Shown here: one piece after another, positions 1-11,385 of the stretch | How positions within the stretch are numbered: position 1 is the first letter of the stretch | Layout of the letters: every line of letters starts with the position of its first letter | NCBI GenBank assembly: GCA_022414725.1 | Contig: CM039464.1 | Span: 40,743,882 to 40,807,881, forward strand | Direction of reading: 5' to 3' | DNA length: 64,000 bases | DNA from: Microglena sp. YARC | Taxonomy: Eukaryota > Chlorophyta > Chlorophyceae > Chlamydomonadales > Chlamydomonadaceae | Notes under the pieces: model-generated | What the model was told of the DNA's origin: nothing | The model's database searches: none | The model's input: only the letters and a program-made list of their open reading frames with translations | Position numbers and translations under genes: made by a program

Positions 1-144
1 CAATTGTCTATGTTAACCTCTAACCATCTCTACCACCATCATCATTACAATTGTTTATGTCAACCTCTGACCCATATCCTCCTACCCTCCTTTCATGAAC
101 AGCTTTCTAATTTCCTAGATTCACCAAAGCAACCCCACGCAATT

Positions 145-539
145 ATGGAGTACTACCAAGGCATTGAAATGCATAAGTTAGCTGTCGTGATGCAATCAGC
201 CGCTTGTACTGCCGCAAAACACGGATCAGGATCGGGATTGGAAGACACCTTTCCTGCTCTACACCAACTCCTGAATGGAGCTGATTTTGGACAGGCCTTT
301 GGTCCCTGTACTGATGACAACAGTGCATTGGCAGGGTCTGGAGGCAAGCGCAAGAGGAGTGGAGGAGGGGGGCAGAGTACTGGTGGTCATGCGCAGGGTC
401 GGTCACCAATCTCTTGTGGTGGTGCTGAGCCACCGGCCGCAGATGGTGGAGATTGCCGGAATCAAACTGGATTCATCGGAGTGAGGCTGAGGAAGTGGGG
501 CAGTTATGCCGCCGAAATCCGAGATGGAAGCAAGCGAAG
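145..539 (+). CDS. AP2/ERF transcription factor, exon 1 (N-terminus and first half of AP2 domain)
   Basis: This exon encodes the N-terminal region and the beta-sheet (YRG) half of an AP2/ERF DNA-binding domain, the plant-lineage domain that contacts GCC-box or DRE promoter elements in the nucleus. From the ATG at 145, residues 1-107 are low complexity with a basic GKRKR patch (about 67-71) that could be a nuclear localisation signal. Residues 108-131 read TGFIGVRLRKWGSYAAEIRD and onward, matching the conserved GVR..W..(A/V)AEIRD core. Reading on past 539 gives a stop at 565-567, but a GT donor at 540-541 joins in frame to 1664: the split codon AG+A gives Arg, followed by WLGSF. The start is uncertain because the frame is also open upstream (another ATG at 10) and the window begins here. 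The domain assignment is secure; the ERF versus DREB subclass is not. Confidence 0.85.
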
Positions 540-1663
540 GTACGAAGTCATCAGTCATAACTCATAATTCCCTTGAGTCCATCCAGCCATGAGCACATTT
601 GGAGTCCAGTATGGCACCAAGATAATGTCACCATCGTCATCATCATCAAAACCCACTTGCCCTATGTTGGTGACTCATATTCTACTGTATACGTTCTCTT
701 TAAAGTATGCTGTGCGTGTGCTGTGTAGCACGCTGTAGGTGATCTGTGTAGTACGCTGTAGGGGTTCTTAGTACTCTGTAGGTGCTCTTGTAGCATGGAC
801 TACAGTTGTATGTAGATTTCAATGTGCATGAGTCTTGTTGAGCATCTCCCCGTCTTCTCTTCAGCCCTCATTGCAATGTCAAGGAAATACTTTCAAACAC
901 TGTTTACCTTACTCATGAAACAAACCTGCACCCTGTGGTTTGCTTGCCTGATGCAGATAGCTGGGCTCTTAGCTGACCATACATTACAATGAACAGCACA
1001 CAATATACATGTGTTCATTAGCTAAGTGCCATCCAGCGGTTTGTTTGTCTGATGCAGATAGCTGAGCCGAACAAATTGACAAAAATTGCACTGAAAAAGT
1101 TACGCTGTGCACTCGTTGCTTATTGTCTAGTTAGTCTAATAGTTGGCTGACGTGTGAGGCTTCTATTTATTTGTCGGTCGCACAAACGGACAACGGGGTG
1201 AACCACCAGCACTCACCCACCACCCCACCGACCACCCCACTGACCTCCCCACCCACTCACCCAACCTACCCCAAAATGCATACCCACCACCCTGCAGTTT
1301 GCTTGCCTGATGCATATAGCTAGGCTCGTTTAGCATTACCTGTACCCTTGTCAGGTCTTGTATTACCTGTGCACTTGTTGGTTCTTGTCGTTGCTTGCCT
1401 GATGCAGATGGCTGGGCTCATTTAGCATGGCTCATGATGGCTATTCCCTAAACCTTAGTCCCAAATCCTTCATGCAGATGGCTGGGACCATTCAGCACTG
1501 ACCATGATGGCTAAACCCTAAACTCTAATCCTTAGTTTTCTACTCATACCGCGTGCAAATGGTTGGGGTTATTCAGCACTGGCGGTGATGGCTAAAGCAT
1601 AATCATTATTCCCTGATCTCTTGTTTCTTATCCCTTACCTCTATCCTGTTATCCCTAATGCAG
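540..1663 (+). other. Intron 1 of the AP2/ERF gene
   Basis: A GT-AG intron of 1124 bases splits the AP2 domain between the Arg codon and WLGSF. It carries short CTGTGTAGTACGCTGTAGG-type repeats near 715-795, degenerate copies of the exon-2 boundary (948-1592), two units of the 27-bp minisatellite found at 9.3-13.3 kb (about 1336-1390), and CCCTAAAC telomere-like motifs near 1434 and 1512. The boundaries are inferred from restoration of the AP2 frame, not from transcript data. Confidence 0.8.
948..1592 (+). repeat. Degenerate tandem copies of the AP2 exon-2 acceptor and 5' exon sequence
   Basis: Six degenerate copies of the true acceptor-exon junction (GATGCAGATGGCTGGGATC-like) lie at about 948-973, 1048-1068, 1306-1340, 1398-1442, 1471-1512 and 1551-1592. 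The last three extend through the equivalents of WLGSFST and are followed by CCCTAAAC or similar. None keeps the open frame through the RAYD half, so they look like dead partial exon copies and not alternative exons. Confidence 0.65.
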
Positions 1664-2168
1664 ATGGCTAGGATCATTCAGCACTGCCCGTGATGCTGGC
1701 ATGGCGTACGATGCTGCTGCCATCTCACAGAAAGGAGCAAATACAAAAACCAGTAATCAGTACAAAGACTACGCGAGCTCACCTAGGGAGAACGCAGCTA
1801 CAGAGGAGTCAGTACGATGGGACCTGCTATCTAAGGGGGCACTCAGGCACTTCCCCAGCCCAAGCAACCCTAGGGGCAATGGACTGTCCATGCTGGGCAG
1901 GCACATGCATGCACCTCCTCTCGGGCTGGTCTTCCAGGATGGCACTGGGCCCATTGTACCTGGCAAAGTGCCCCATGGAACACGCCGCCCACAGAACACC
2001 GAGTATGGCAGCCATGTGGCAGAGGAGGACTCCCACGATGATGTACGGAAGAGAATCCGGAGCAGTGGTGGTGGAGCCTCGGTCAACACAGCCTACACAG
2101 CCTACACAGCCTACACAGAACAGTACAGAAGTAGACGCAGTACAGTACAGAATGTAGCCACATTATGA
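1664..2168 (+). CDS. AP2/ERF transcription factor, exon 2 (second half of AP2 domain)
   Basis: This exon completes the AP2 domain. After the acceptor CTAATGCAG the frame reads WLGSFSTARDAGMAYDAAA, the canonical WLG(S/T)F plus RAYD-type amphipathic helix, then a short KGAxxKTN-like end. The join restores a domain of about 57 residues with no gap. The remaining 130 or so residues are low complexity, including a triple TAYTAYTAYT repeat near the end, and run to a stop at 2166-2168. Either this is the terminal exon (giving a protein of about 299 residues) or a phase-1 donor such as the GT after 2140s AGAA or near 2066 joins it to the coding block at 2503. I cannot decide which without transcripts. 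Confidence 0.8.
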
Positions 2169-2502
2169 TACAGTGCAGTACAATACAGAATGTAGTCACA
2201 CAGTTTCAAACAGTTTGAAGACATGGCTGTGTACAAGAACTCCATATCTTCAACTTTAAATTGATTTCATGTAAACATAATTACTGAAGAACACTACAAC
2301 AGAAATAACACGAATAGAGCATCCACTTTACCTTGTCCTACGGCCAACTGCGATAGTTTTCAGTTTGGGCTATGTGAAGCAGCCTTGGGTTGGGCTGTAT
2401 ACTATTTTTAGCTATGTTATCAGCCGTCTCTTTGGCTGTTTAGCAGCTTGGACTGTGTGTAATAGCCTTAGTTTTGTAGCTGCATTTAGGCAGGTCCCTT
2501 AG
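2169..2502. other. Non-coding interval, probable intron or 3' region
   Basis: It contains duplicated ACAGTACAGAATGTAG motifs at its start (about 2150-2200) and A/T-rich sequence. It ends in two candidate acceptors, TTTAGGCAG at 2493 and CCCTTAG at 2502, both in the same phase for the downstream open frame. No other gene signal is seen. Confidence 0.4.
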
Positions 2503-3083
2503 CCACCTGCATACTCACCCACGCCACTGCCCCTGTCCATGTGACCAGGTTCACTCCCCCTGTCCATGCGCCCAGCCAGCTGGCCGATGCAGACAAGTAT
2601 GCTGCTTATGCCGAAACTGCTGCTGCCCACATGAAGGCCCTCTCTGCTGCCTGTGATGCCTACCAGGCTGCCCCTGTCCATGCGCCCAGCCTGTCAGCCA
2701 ACGCAAGCAAATCTGCTGAACAACTCCATGAGGCCAACATGAAGGCCCAGGAGGAGTACTTCAAGTTGCTGAATGAAGCTGCTGCTGCTCACGCACCGGA
2801 CTTCCTTATGGGAGCTGACGAGGGGACCGGACAGGATGGGGCGGAGGGGGTCAACTTCACCTTTGTTCCCGACTGTGAGAATGGGAGTGGCTCCCCACAC
2901 GGTGGAGACACGAACTGCATGGATCACTTCATGATGGGTGGGATCTCCCCTACCAGCACTCTAGAAGACCTTTTTGGCTCACCTTTTTCCTATGCTTGTC
3001 TGGAGGACACAACCGGCAGGGATGTAGGTGGAGAAATGGAGGATGAGAAGTCTCCTTCTTTTATGCTTGCCGCCCTTTGGTGA
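2503..3083 (+). CDS. Probable C-terminal exon of the AP2/ERF gene (Ala-rich and acidic)
   Basis: An open frame of about 190 codons ends at the stop 3081-3083. It has coding character: an Ala-rich part with three HAP motifs (PVHAPSQLADADKY, PVHAPSLSANASK, AHAPDFL) and a predicted helical stretch (HEANMKAQEEYFKLLNEAAA), then an acidic C-terminus containing EDLFGSPFSYACLED and ending in MLAALW. An acidic hydrophobic tail is typical of a transcriptional activation region and would suit an AP2/ERF factor. There is no ATG at its 5' end, so it must be an internal or terminal exon; both nearby acceptors are phase 1. Its linkage to exon 2 is inferred from position and strand only. Confidence 0.5.
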
Positions 3084-3094
3084 TCAACTCCACC

Positions 3095-3218
3095 ACAGCA
3101 TGCGTACCATCTATGGTCACTATTGCATACCATCTATGGTCACTACTCACCATAGCTTGTGTACCAGCTATGGTCACCATTGCGTACCAGCTATGGTCAC
3201 TACTCACCATAGCAATCC
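3095..3218 (+). repeat. Short tandem repeat, ACCATCTATGGTCACTA-type
   Basis: Imperfect copies of TACCATCTATGGTCACTATTG and CTACTCACCATAGC alternate just after the stop codon of the acidic exon. TATGGTCAC and its near complement ACCATAG also allow local hairpins. It grades directly into the large CCCAGCCCAAT array. Confidence 0.6.
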
Positions 3219-6200
3219 AGCACAGCCCAGCACAGACCAGCACAGCCTAGCCCAATCCGGCCCAATCAAGCCGTTTCAAGCCCAGCCCACCCTAATCCAG
3301 CCCAGTCCTGAGCAAACCAGCCCAATGTATCCAGCCCAATCCAGCTCAGCCCAGCCCAATGTATCCCAGCCCAATCCAGCTCAGCCCTATCCGGCCCAAT
3401 CAAGCCATTTGAAGTCCAGCCCACCCTAATCCAGCCCCGTCCTGACCAAACCAGCCCAATGCAGCCCAGCTTAATCAAGCTAGGTCCAGAGCAGCCCAAT
3501 ACAACCCAGCCCACCCCAGCCCACCCCAGCCCACCTCAGCCAAGCCCAATCAAGCAATTTTAAGACCAACCCATCCCAAACCAGCCTAGTCCTGACAAAA
3601 CCAGCCCAATGCAGCCCAGCCCAGCCCAATCCAGCCCACCCCAGCCCAGCCCAATCCAGCCCAATCAAGCCATTTCAAGCCCAGACCACCCTAATCAAGC
3701 CCAGTCCTTACCAAACCAGCCCAATGCAGCCCAGCCCAATTCAGCTCAGTCCTAACCAACCCAATTCAACCCAGCCCAATCCAACCCAGCCCAGCCAGGA
3801 CCAGCCCAATCCGGCCCAATCAAGTCATTTCAAGCCCAACCCACCTCAATCCAGCCCAGTCCTGACCAAACCAGCCCAATGCAGCCCAGCCCAATCCAGC
3901 TCAGTCCAGACCATCCCAATTCAACCCAGCCCATCTCAGCCCAGCATAATCCAGCCCAATCAAGCCATTTCAAGCCCAGCCCACCCTAATCCTGCCCAGG
4001 TCCTAACCAAACCAGCCATTTCAAGCCCAGCCCAATCCAGCTCAGTCCAGACCAGTCCTACTCAACCCAACCCAATCCAACCTAGCCCAGCCCAGCCCAG
4101 CCCAATCCGGCCCAATCAAGCCATTCCCAGCCCAGCCCACCCTAATCCAGCCCAGTCCTGACCAAACCAGCCCAATGTATCCAGCCCAATCCAGCTCAGC
4201 CCAGCCCAATGTATCCCAGCCCAATCCAGCTCAGGCCAATCCGGCCCAATCAAGCCTTTTGAAGTCCAGCCCACCCTAATCCAGCCCAGTCCTGACCAGA
4301 CCAGCCCAATGCAGCCCAGCCCAATCAAGCTAGGTCCAGAGCAGCCCAATCCAACCCAGCCCACCCCAGCCCACCTCAGCCAAGCCCAATCAAGCAATTT
4401 TAAGCCCAACCCACCCCAATCCAGACCAGTCCTGGCAAAACCAGCCCAATGCAGCCCAGCCCAGCCCAATCCAGCCCACCCCAGCCCAGCCCAATTCAGC
4501 CCAATCAAGCCATTCAAGCCCAGCCCACCCTAATCAAGCCCAGTCCTTACCAAACCAGCCCAATGCAGCCCAGCCCAATTCAGCTCAGTCCTGACCAACC
4601 CAATTCAACCCAGCCCAATCCAACCCAGCCCAGCCAGGACCAGCCCAATCCGGCCCAATCAAGTCATTTCAAGCCCAACCCACCTCAATCCAGCCCAGAC
4701 TTGACCAAACCAGCCCAATGCAGCCCAGCCCAATCCAGCTCAGTCCAGACCATCCCAATTCAACCCAGCCCATCTCAGCCCAGCATAATCCGGCCCAATC
4801 AAGCCATTTCAAGCCCAGCCCACCCTAATCCTGCCCAGGTCCTGACCAAACCAGCCCAATGCAGCCCAGCCCAATCCAGCTCAGTCCAGACCAGTCCAAC
4901 TCAACCCAGCCCAATCCAACCTAGCCCACCCCAACCCAGACCAAACCGGCCCAATCAAGCCATTTCAAGCCCAGCCCACGCTAATCCAGCCCAGTCCTGA
5001 CCAGACCAGCCCAATGCAGCCCAGCCCAATCAAGCTAGGTCCAGAGCAGCCCAATCCACCCCAGCCCACCCCAGCCCACCTCAACCAAGCCCAATCAAGC
5101 AATTTTAAGCCCAACCCACCCCAATCCAGCCCAGTCCTGACAAAACCAGCCCAATGCAGCCCAGCCCAGCCCAATCCAGCCCACCCCAGCCCAGCCCAAT
5201 CCAGCACAATCAAGCCATTTCAAGTCCAGCCCACCCTAATCAAGCCCAGTCCTTACCAAACCAGCCCAATGCAGCCCAGCCCAATTCAGCTCAGTCCTGA
5301 CCAGCCCAATTCAACCCAGCCCAATCCAACCCAGCCCAGCAAAGACCAGCCCAATCCGGCCCAATCAAGTCATTTCAAGCCCAACCCACCTCAATCCAGC
5401 CCAGTCCTGACCAAACCAGCCCAATGCAGCCCAGCCCAATCCAGCTCAGTCCAGACCAAACCAGTCCAACACAGCCCAGCCCAACCCAGCCCAATCCGGC
5501 CCCATCAAGCCATTTCAAGCCCAGCCCACCCTAATCCAGTCCAGTCCTGACCAAACCAGCCCAATACAGCCCAGCCTAATCCAGCGCAGTCCAGACCAGC
5601 CCAATCAAACCCAGCCCAATACAACCCAGCCCACCCCAGCCCAGCCCAATCCAGCCCAATCAAGCAATTTCAAGCCCAGCCCACCCTAATCCAGCCCAGT
5701 CCTGACCAACCAGCCCAATACAGCCCAGCCCAATACAGCTCAGTCTAGACCAGCCCAATCCAACCCAGCCCAATCCAACCCCGCCCAATCCAACCCAGCC
5801 CACACCAGACCAGCTCAATCCGGGCCAATCATGCCAAGCCCAGCCTAACCTAATCCAACCAATTCCTAGCCAAACCAGCCCAACGCAGCCCAGCCCAATC
5901 CAACTCAGTCCAAACCAGGCCAATCCAACCCAGCCCAGACAAGCCCAGCCCAATCCAACCCAATCAAGCCATTTCAAGCCCAGCCCAATCCAGCTCAGTC
6001 CACACCAGTCCAACTCAACCCAACCCAATCCAACCTAGCCCAGCCCAGCCCAGCCCAATCCGGCCCAATCAAGCCATTCCCAGCCCAGCCCACCCTAATC
6101 CAGCCCAGTCCTGAGCAAACCAGCCCAATGTATCCAGCCCAATCCAGCTCAGCCCAGCCCAATGTATCCCAGCCCAATCCAGCTCAGCCCAATCCGGCCC

Positions 6201-9200
6201 AATCAAGCCATTTGAAGTCCAGCCCACCCTAATCCAGCCCAGTCCTGACCAGACCAGCCCAATGCAGCCCAGCCCAATCAAGCTAGGTCCAGAGCAGCCC
6301 AATCCAACCCAGCCCACCCCAGCCCACCTCAGCCAAGCCCAATCAAGCAATTTTAAGCCCAACCCACCCCAATCCAGACCAGTCCTGGCAAAACCAGCCC
6401 AATGCAGCCAAGCCCAGCCCAATCCAGCCCACCCCAGCCCAGCCCAATTCAGCCCAATCAAGCCATTTCAAGCCCAGCCCACCCTAATCAAGCCCAGTCC
6501 TTACCAAACCAGCCCAATGCAGCCCAGCCCAATTCAGCTCAGTCCTGACCAACCCAATTCAACCCAGCCCAATCCAACCCAGCCCAGCCAAGACCAGCCC
6601 AATCCGGCCCAAACAAGTCATTTCAAGCCCAACCCACCTCAATCCAGCCCAACCCTGACCAAACCAGCCCAATGCAGCCCAGCCCAATCCAGCTCAGTCC
6701 AGACCAGCCCAATTCAACCCAGCCCACCTCAGCCCAGCATAATCCGGCCCAATCAAGCCATTTCAAGCCCAGCCCACCCTAATCCTGCCCAGGTCCTGAC
6801 CAAACCAGCCCAATGCAGCCCAGCCCAATCCAGCTCAGTCCAGACCAGTCCAACTCAACCCAACCTAGCCCAGCCCAGCCCAGCCCAATCCAGCCCAATC
6901 AAGCCATTCCAAGCCCAGCCCACCCTAATCCAGCCCAGTCCTGACCAAACCAGCCCAATGTATACAGCCCAATCCAGCTCAGCCCAGCCCAATGTATCCC
7001 AGCCCAATCCAGCTCAGCCCAATCCGGCCCAATCAAGCCATTTCAAGCCCAGCCCACCCTAATCCTGCCCAGGTCTTGACCAAACCAGCCCAATGCAGCC
7101 CAGCCCAATCAAGCTAGGTCCAGAGCAGCCCAATCCAACCCAGCCCAGCCCAGCCCAGCCCGATCCGGCCCAATCAAGCCATTTCAAGCCCAGTCAACCC
7201 TAATCCAGCCCAACCTAATCCAGCCCAGTCCATACCAAACCAGCCCAATGTATCCAGCCCAATCCAGCTCAGTCTATTCCAGCCCAATCCAACCTAGGCC
7301 ACCCCAACCCAGACCAAACCGGCCCAATCAAGCCATTTCAAGGCTAGTCCACCCTTATCCAGCCCACCCCAGCCCAGCCCAATCCAGCACAATCAAGCCA
7401 TTTCAAGTCCAGCCCACCCTAATCAAGCCCAGTCCTTACCAAACCAGCCCAATGCAGCCCAGCCCAATTCAGCTCAGTCCTGACCAACCCAATTCAACCC
7501 AGCCCAATCCAACCCAGCCCATCAAGGACCAGCCCAATCCGGCCCAATCAAGTCATTTCAAGCCCAACCCACCTCAATCCAGCCCAGTCCTGACCAAACC
7601 AGCCCAATGCAGCCCAGCCCAATCCAGCTCAGTCCAGACCAGCCCAATCCAACCCAGCCCATCTCAGCCCAGCATAATCCGGCCCAATCAAGCCATTTCA
7701 AGCCCAGCCCACGCTAATCCTGCCCAGGTCCTAACCAAACCAGCCCAATGCAGCCCAGCCCAATCCAGCTCAGTCCAGACCAGTCCAACTCAACCCAACC
7801 CAATCCAACCTAGCCCAGCCCAGCCCAGCCCAATCTGGCCCAATCAAGCCATTCCAAGCCCAGCCCACCCTATTCCGTCCCAGTCCATACCAAACCAGCC
7901 CAATGTATCCACCTTAATCCTGCTCAGCCCAGCCCAATCAAACCCAGCCCAATACAACCCAGCCCACCCCAGCCCAGCCCAATCCAGCCCAATCAAGTAA
8001 TTTCAAGCCCAGCCCACCCTAATCCAGCCCAGTCCTGACCAACCAGCCCAATACAGCCCAGCCCAATACAGCTCAGTCTAGACCAGCCCAATCCAACCCA
8101 GCCCAATCCAACCCCGCCCAGTCCAACCAAGCCCACACCAGACCAGCTCAATCCGGGCCAATCATGCCAAGCCCAGTCTAACCTAATCCAACCGATTCCT
8201 AGCCAAACCAGCCCAACATAGCCCAGCCCAATCCAACTCAGTCCAAACCAGGCCAATCTAACCCAGCCCAGACAAGCTCAGCCCAATCCAACCCAATCAA
8301 GCCATTTCAAGCCCAGCCCAATCCAGCTCAGTCCAGACCAGCCCAACTCAACCCAACCAGATCCAACCTAGCCCACCCCAGCCCAGCCCAATCCTGCCCG
8401 ATCAAGCCATTTCAAGCCCGGCCCACCCTAATCCAGCCCAATCCTGACCAAACCATCCCAATGCAGCCCAGCCCAATCCAGCTCAGTCAAGACCAGCCCA
8501 ATCCAACCCAGCCCAGCCCAACCCAGCCCAATCCAGCTTAGTCAAGACCACCCCAATCCAACCCTGCCCAACCCAGCCCAGCCCAATCCGGCCCAATCAA
8601 GCCATTTCAAGCCCAGCCCTCCCTATATGTCCCACTCCTGACCAAACCAGCTTAATGCAGCCCAGCCCAATCTAGCTCAGTCCAGTCCAGCCCAATCCAA
8701 CCCTGCCCAATCCGTCCTTGCCCAGCCCAGCTCAGCACAATCCTGCCATATCAAGCTATTTCAAGCCCAGCCCACCCTAATCCAGCCCGCTTCTGACCAA
8801 ACTAGCCCAATGCAGCCCGGCCCAATCCAGCTCAGTCCAGACCATGCCAATCCGACCCAGCCCAGCCCAGCCCAGCCCAGCCCAGCCCAGCCCAGCCCAG
8901 CCCAGCCCAGCCCAGCCTAATCCGGCCAAATCAGGCCATTTCATGCCTAGCCCACCCTAATCCGTCCCAGTCCTGACCAAACCAGCCCAATGCACCCAGT
9001 TCTATCCAACTCAGTCCAGACCAGCCCAATCCGATCCAATCCAACCCAGCCCAGCCCTGGCCAGCCCAATCCAGCCCAATCAATCCATTTCAAGCCCAGC
9101 CCACCCTAATCTGTCCCAGTCCTGACCAAACCAGCCCAATGCAGCCCAGCCCAATCCAACCCAGCCCAGCCCAGCCTAGCCCAGCCCAATCTGGCTCAGC

Positions 9201-9300
9201 CCAATCAAGCTATTTCAAGTCCAGCCCACCCTAATCCAGCCCGCTTCTGACAAAACCAGCCCAATGCAGCCCAGCCCAATGCAGCTCAGTTTAGACCATT
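3219..9300 (+). repeat. About 6-kb CCCAGCCCAATC minisatellite array with higher-order units
   Basis: The whole interval is built from permutations of CCCAGCCCAATCCAGC, CCAGTCCTGACCAAACCAGC, CAATCAAGCCATTTCAAGCC and CCCACCCTAATCC. These are assembled into higher-order units of roughly 130-300 bp that recur with few changes (for instance the block from about 4309 recurs near 5014 and 6262). Purine-pyrimidine asymmetry is extreme: the + strand has almost no G beyond the CAG and AAG positions. Long open frames on both strands (PSPAQPNP-like and GLGWAGLGW-like) are by-products of stop-free units and are not annotated as genes. Confidence 0.9.
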
Positions 9301-9440
9301 CTAATCCACCAAGTGCTTGTCAGGTCTAATATTACCTGTGCGCTTGTCAGGTCTTGTATTACCTGTTCCCTTGTCAGGTCTTGTCATTGCTTGCTGTGCT
9401 TGTCAGGTCTTGTATTACTTGTTCCCTTGTCAGGTCTTGT

Positions 9441-9506
9441 CAGAAACTACTAGGCTACGGGAGCTCTGCGGACATTCTAAGAGCTCCCGTAGCCTAGTAG
9501 TTCCTG
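9441..9506. repeat. Hairpin insert in the 27-bp array, copy 1
   Basis: The left arm CAGAAACTACTAGGCTACGG and onward (9441-9466) and right arm (9481-9506) are inverted copies around a 14-base loop (9467-9480), with GAGCTC at the inner stem ends. The arms differ by one or two bases. Confidence 0.8.
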
Positions 9507-9654
9507 ACAGGTATTGCATCACCTGTTCCCTTGTCAGGTCTTGTATTACCTGTGCGCTTGTCAGGTCTTATATTACCTGTTCCCTTGTCAGGTCTTGTCA
9601 TTGCTTGCTGTGCTTGTCAGGTCATGTATTACTTGTTCCCTTGTCAGGTCTTGT

Positions 9655-9720
9655 CAGAAACTACTAGGCTACGGGAGCTCTGCGGACATTCTAAGAGCTC
9701 CCGTAGCCTAGTAGTTCCTG
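9655..9720. repeat. Hairpin insert in the 27-bp array, copy 2
   Basis: It is identical in layout to copy 1 and lies exactly 214 bp downstream, so it arose by duplication of the surrounding block and not by independent insertion. Confidence 0.8.
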
Positions 9721-10032
9721 ACAGGTATTGCATCACCTGTTCCCTTGTCAGGTCTAATATTACCTGTGCGCTTGTCAGGTCTTATATTACCTGTTCCCTT
9801 GTCAGGTCTTGTCATTGCTTGCTGCGCATGTCAGGTCATTTATTGCCTGTTTCCATGTCAGGTCTTTCCACTGCTTGCTGTGATTGAAAGGTTTTGTATT
9901 ACCTGTTCCCTTGTCAGGTCCTGTATAATCTGTTCTATTGTCAGGCCTGTTAATTGCTTGCTGTGCTTGTCATGTCTTGTATTACCTGTCGCTTGTCAGG
10001 TTTTGTATTACCAGTTCCCTTGTCAGGTATTG

Positions 10033-10102
10033 TCAGAAACTGCTAGGCTAGGGGAGCTCTGAGGACATCCTCAGAGATCCCGTAGCCTAGTAGTTCCTGA
10101 CA
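10033..10102. repeat. Hairpin insert in the 27-bp array, copy 3
   Basis: A diverged copy with arms containing CTGCTAGGCTAGGGGAGCTC and the inverted CCCGTAGCCTAGTAG. Here the loop region itself (GAGGACATCCTC) is self-complementary, extending the stem. Confidence 0.7.
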
Positions 10103-10190
10103 GGTCTTGTCATTGCTTGATGTGCTTGTCAGGTCTTGTAGACCCTGTGCTATTTTCAGGTCATGTATAACTTGTTCCCTTATCAGGTCT

Positions 10191-10262
10191 TGTTAGAAAC
10201 TACTAGGGTTGGGGAGCTCTGAGGCACTCCTCAGATCTCCCGTATCCATATAGTTCCTGACA
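10191..10262. repeat. Hairpin insert in the 27-bp array, copy 4
   Basis: The most degraded copy (ACTAGGGTTGGGGAGCTC and TCCCGTATCCATATAGTTC). Several arm mismatches are not compensated. Confidence 0.6.
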
Positions 10263-10600
10263 GGTATTTTATTACCTGTTACCTTGTCAGGTCTTGTCAT
10301 TGCTTGCTGTGCTTGTCAGGTCTTGTGTTATCTGTGCGCTTGTCAGGTCTTGTCACTGCTTGCTGTGCTTGTCAGGGCTTGCATTACCAGTTCCCTTGTC
10401 AGGATTTGTCATTGCTTGCTGCGCATGCCAGGTCATGTATTGCCTGTTCCCATATCAGGTCTTTCAACTGCTTGCTGTGATTAAAAGGTCTTGTATTACC
10501 TGTTCCCTTGTCAGGTCCTGTATAACCTGTTCCCTTCTCAAGTCTTGCCATTGCTTGCTGTGCTTGTCATGTCTTGTATTACCTGTCGCTTGTCAGGTCG

Positions 10601-10672
10601 TGTTAGAAACTACTAGGCTATGGGAGCTCTGAGGCAATCCTCAGAGCTCCCATAGCCTAATAGTTCCTGACG
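10601..10672. repeat. Hairpin insert in the 27-bp array, copy 5
   Basis: Arms CTACTAGGCTATGGGAGCTC and GAGCTCCCATAGCCTAATAG. The inner position reads A/T (CTATGG with CCATAG) where copies 1 and 2 have C/G (CTACGG with CCGTAG), a compensatory change that preserves pairing. Confidence 0.75.
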
Positions 10673-11221
10673 GGTCTCGAATTACCTGTTCCCTTGTTAG
10701 GTATTTTCATTGCTTGCTGTGTTTGCCAGGTCTTGTATTACCTGGTGCCTTGTCAGGTCTTGTATTATCTGTTACAATGCCAGGTCTTCTTAAACTTGTT
10801 CCCTTGTCTGGTCTTATATTACTTTTTCCCTTATCGGGTATTGTCATAGCTTGCTGTGCTTGTCAGGTCTTGTGTTATCTGTGCGCTAGTCAGGTCTTGT
10901 GTTATCTGTCCCCTTGTCAGGTCTTGTATTACCTGTTCCATTGTCAGGTCTTGCCATTGCTTGCTTTGCTTGTCAGGTCTTGAGTTATCTGTGCGCTTGT
11001 CAGGTCTTGTATTACTTGTGTGCCTGTTAGGTCTTGTATTACCTAAACCCTTGCCAGGTCTTGTATTACCTGTTCACTTGTCTCGTCACGCATTACCTGT
11101 TCCTGTGTCAGGTCTTTTCATTGCTGTGCTTGTCACATCGTTTTATGACTGCGCACGCCAGGTCTGGTCATTGCTGCTCTATTTGGGCTATGCAGATCTT
11201 ATCATTGCTGCGCTTGTTGTT

Positions 11222-11385
11222 GCTATGGCAGCAATGACAAGACATTGCAAACGTAGCAAGCGACTCCATGACCTGGCAAGCAAAGCTATGACAAGACCTG
11301 ACAAGCACAGCTATGACTAGCCTAGTAAAGTGCCAAAAGCACAGCAATGATAAAAACTGAGAAGCACAACAATGAAAGGCCATTC
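11222..11385 (-). repeat. Inverted stretch inside the 27-bp array
   Basis: Here the repeat motif runs on the opposite strand (CAGCAATGACAAGAC, AAGACCTGACAAGCACAGC). The flanking array runs CATTGCTGTGCTTGTCAGG on the + strand. The local reversal makes a potential large hairpin between about 11100-11220 and 11222-11385, and again with 11390-11480. Confidence 0.6.

Noticed and set aside
948..1592. Alternative AP2 exons in the intron
   Set aside because: The copies match the exon start but contain frame breaks before the RAYD helix and have no donor, so they cannot encode the domain.
3028..8256. Many open frames in the CCCAGCCCAAT array, reading PSPAQPNPAQSS on + and GLGWAGLGWAGL on -
   Set aside because: They exist in several frames and both strands at once because the repeat units contain no stop codons. 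There is no start context, no non-repetitive sequence and no splice structure.
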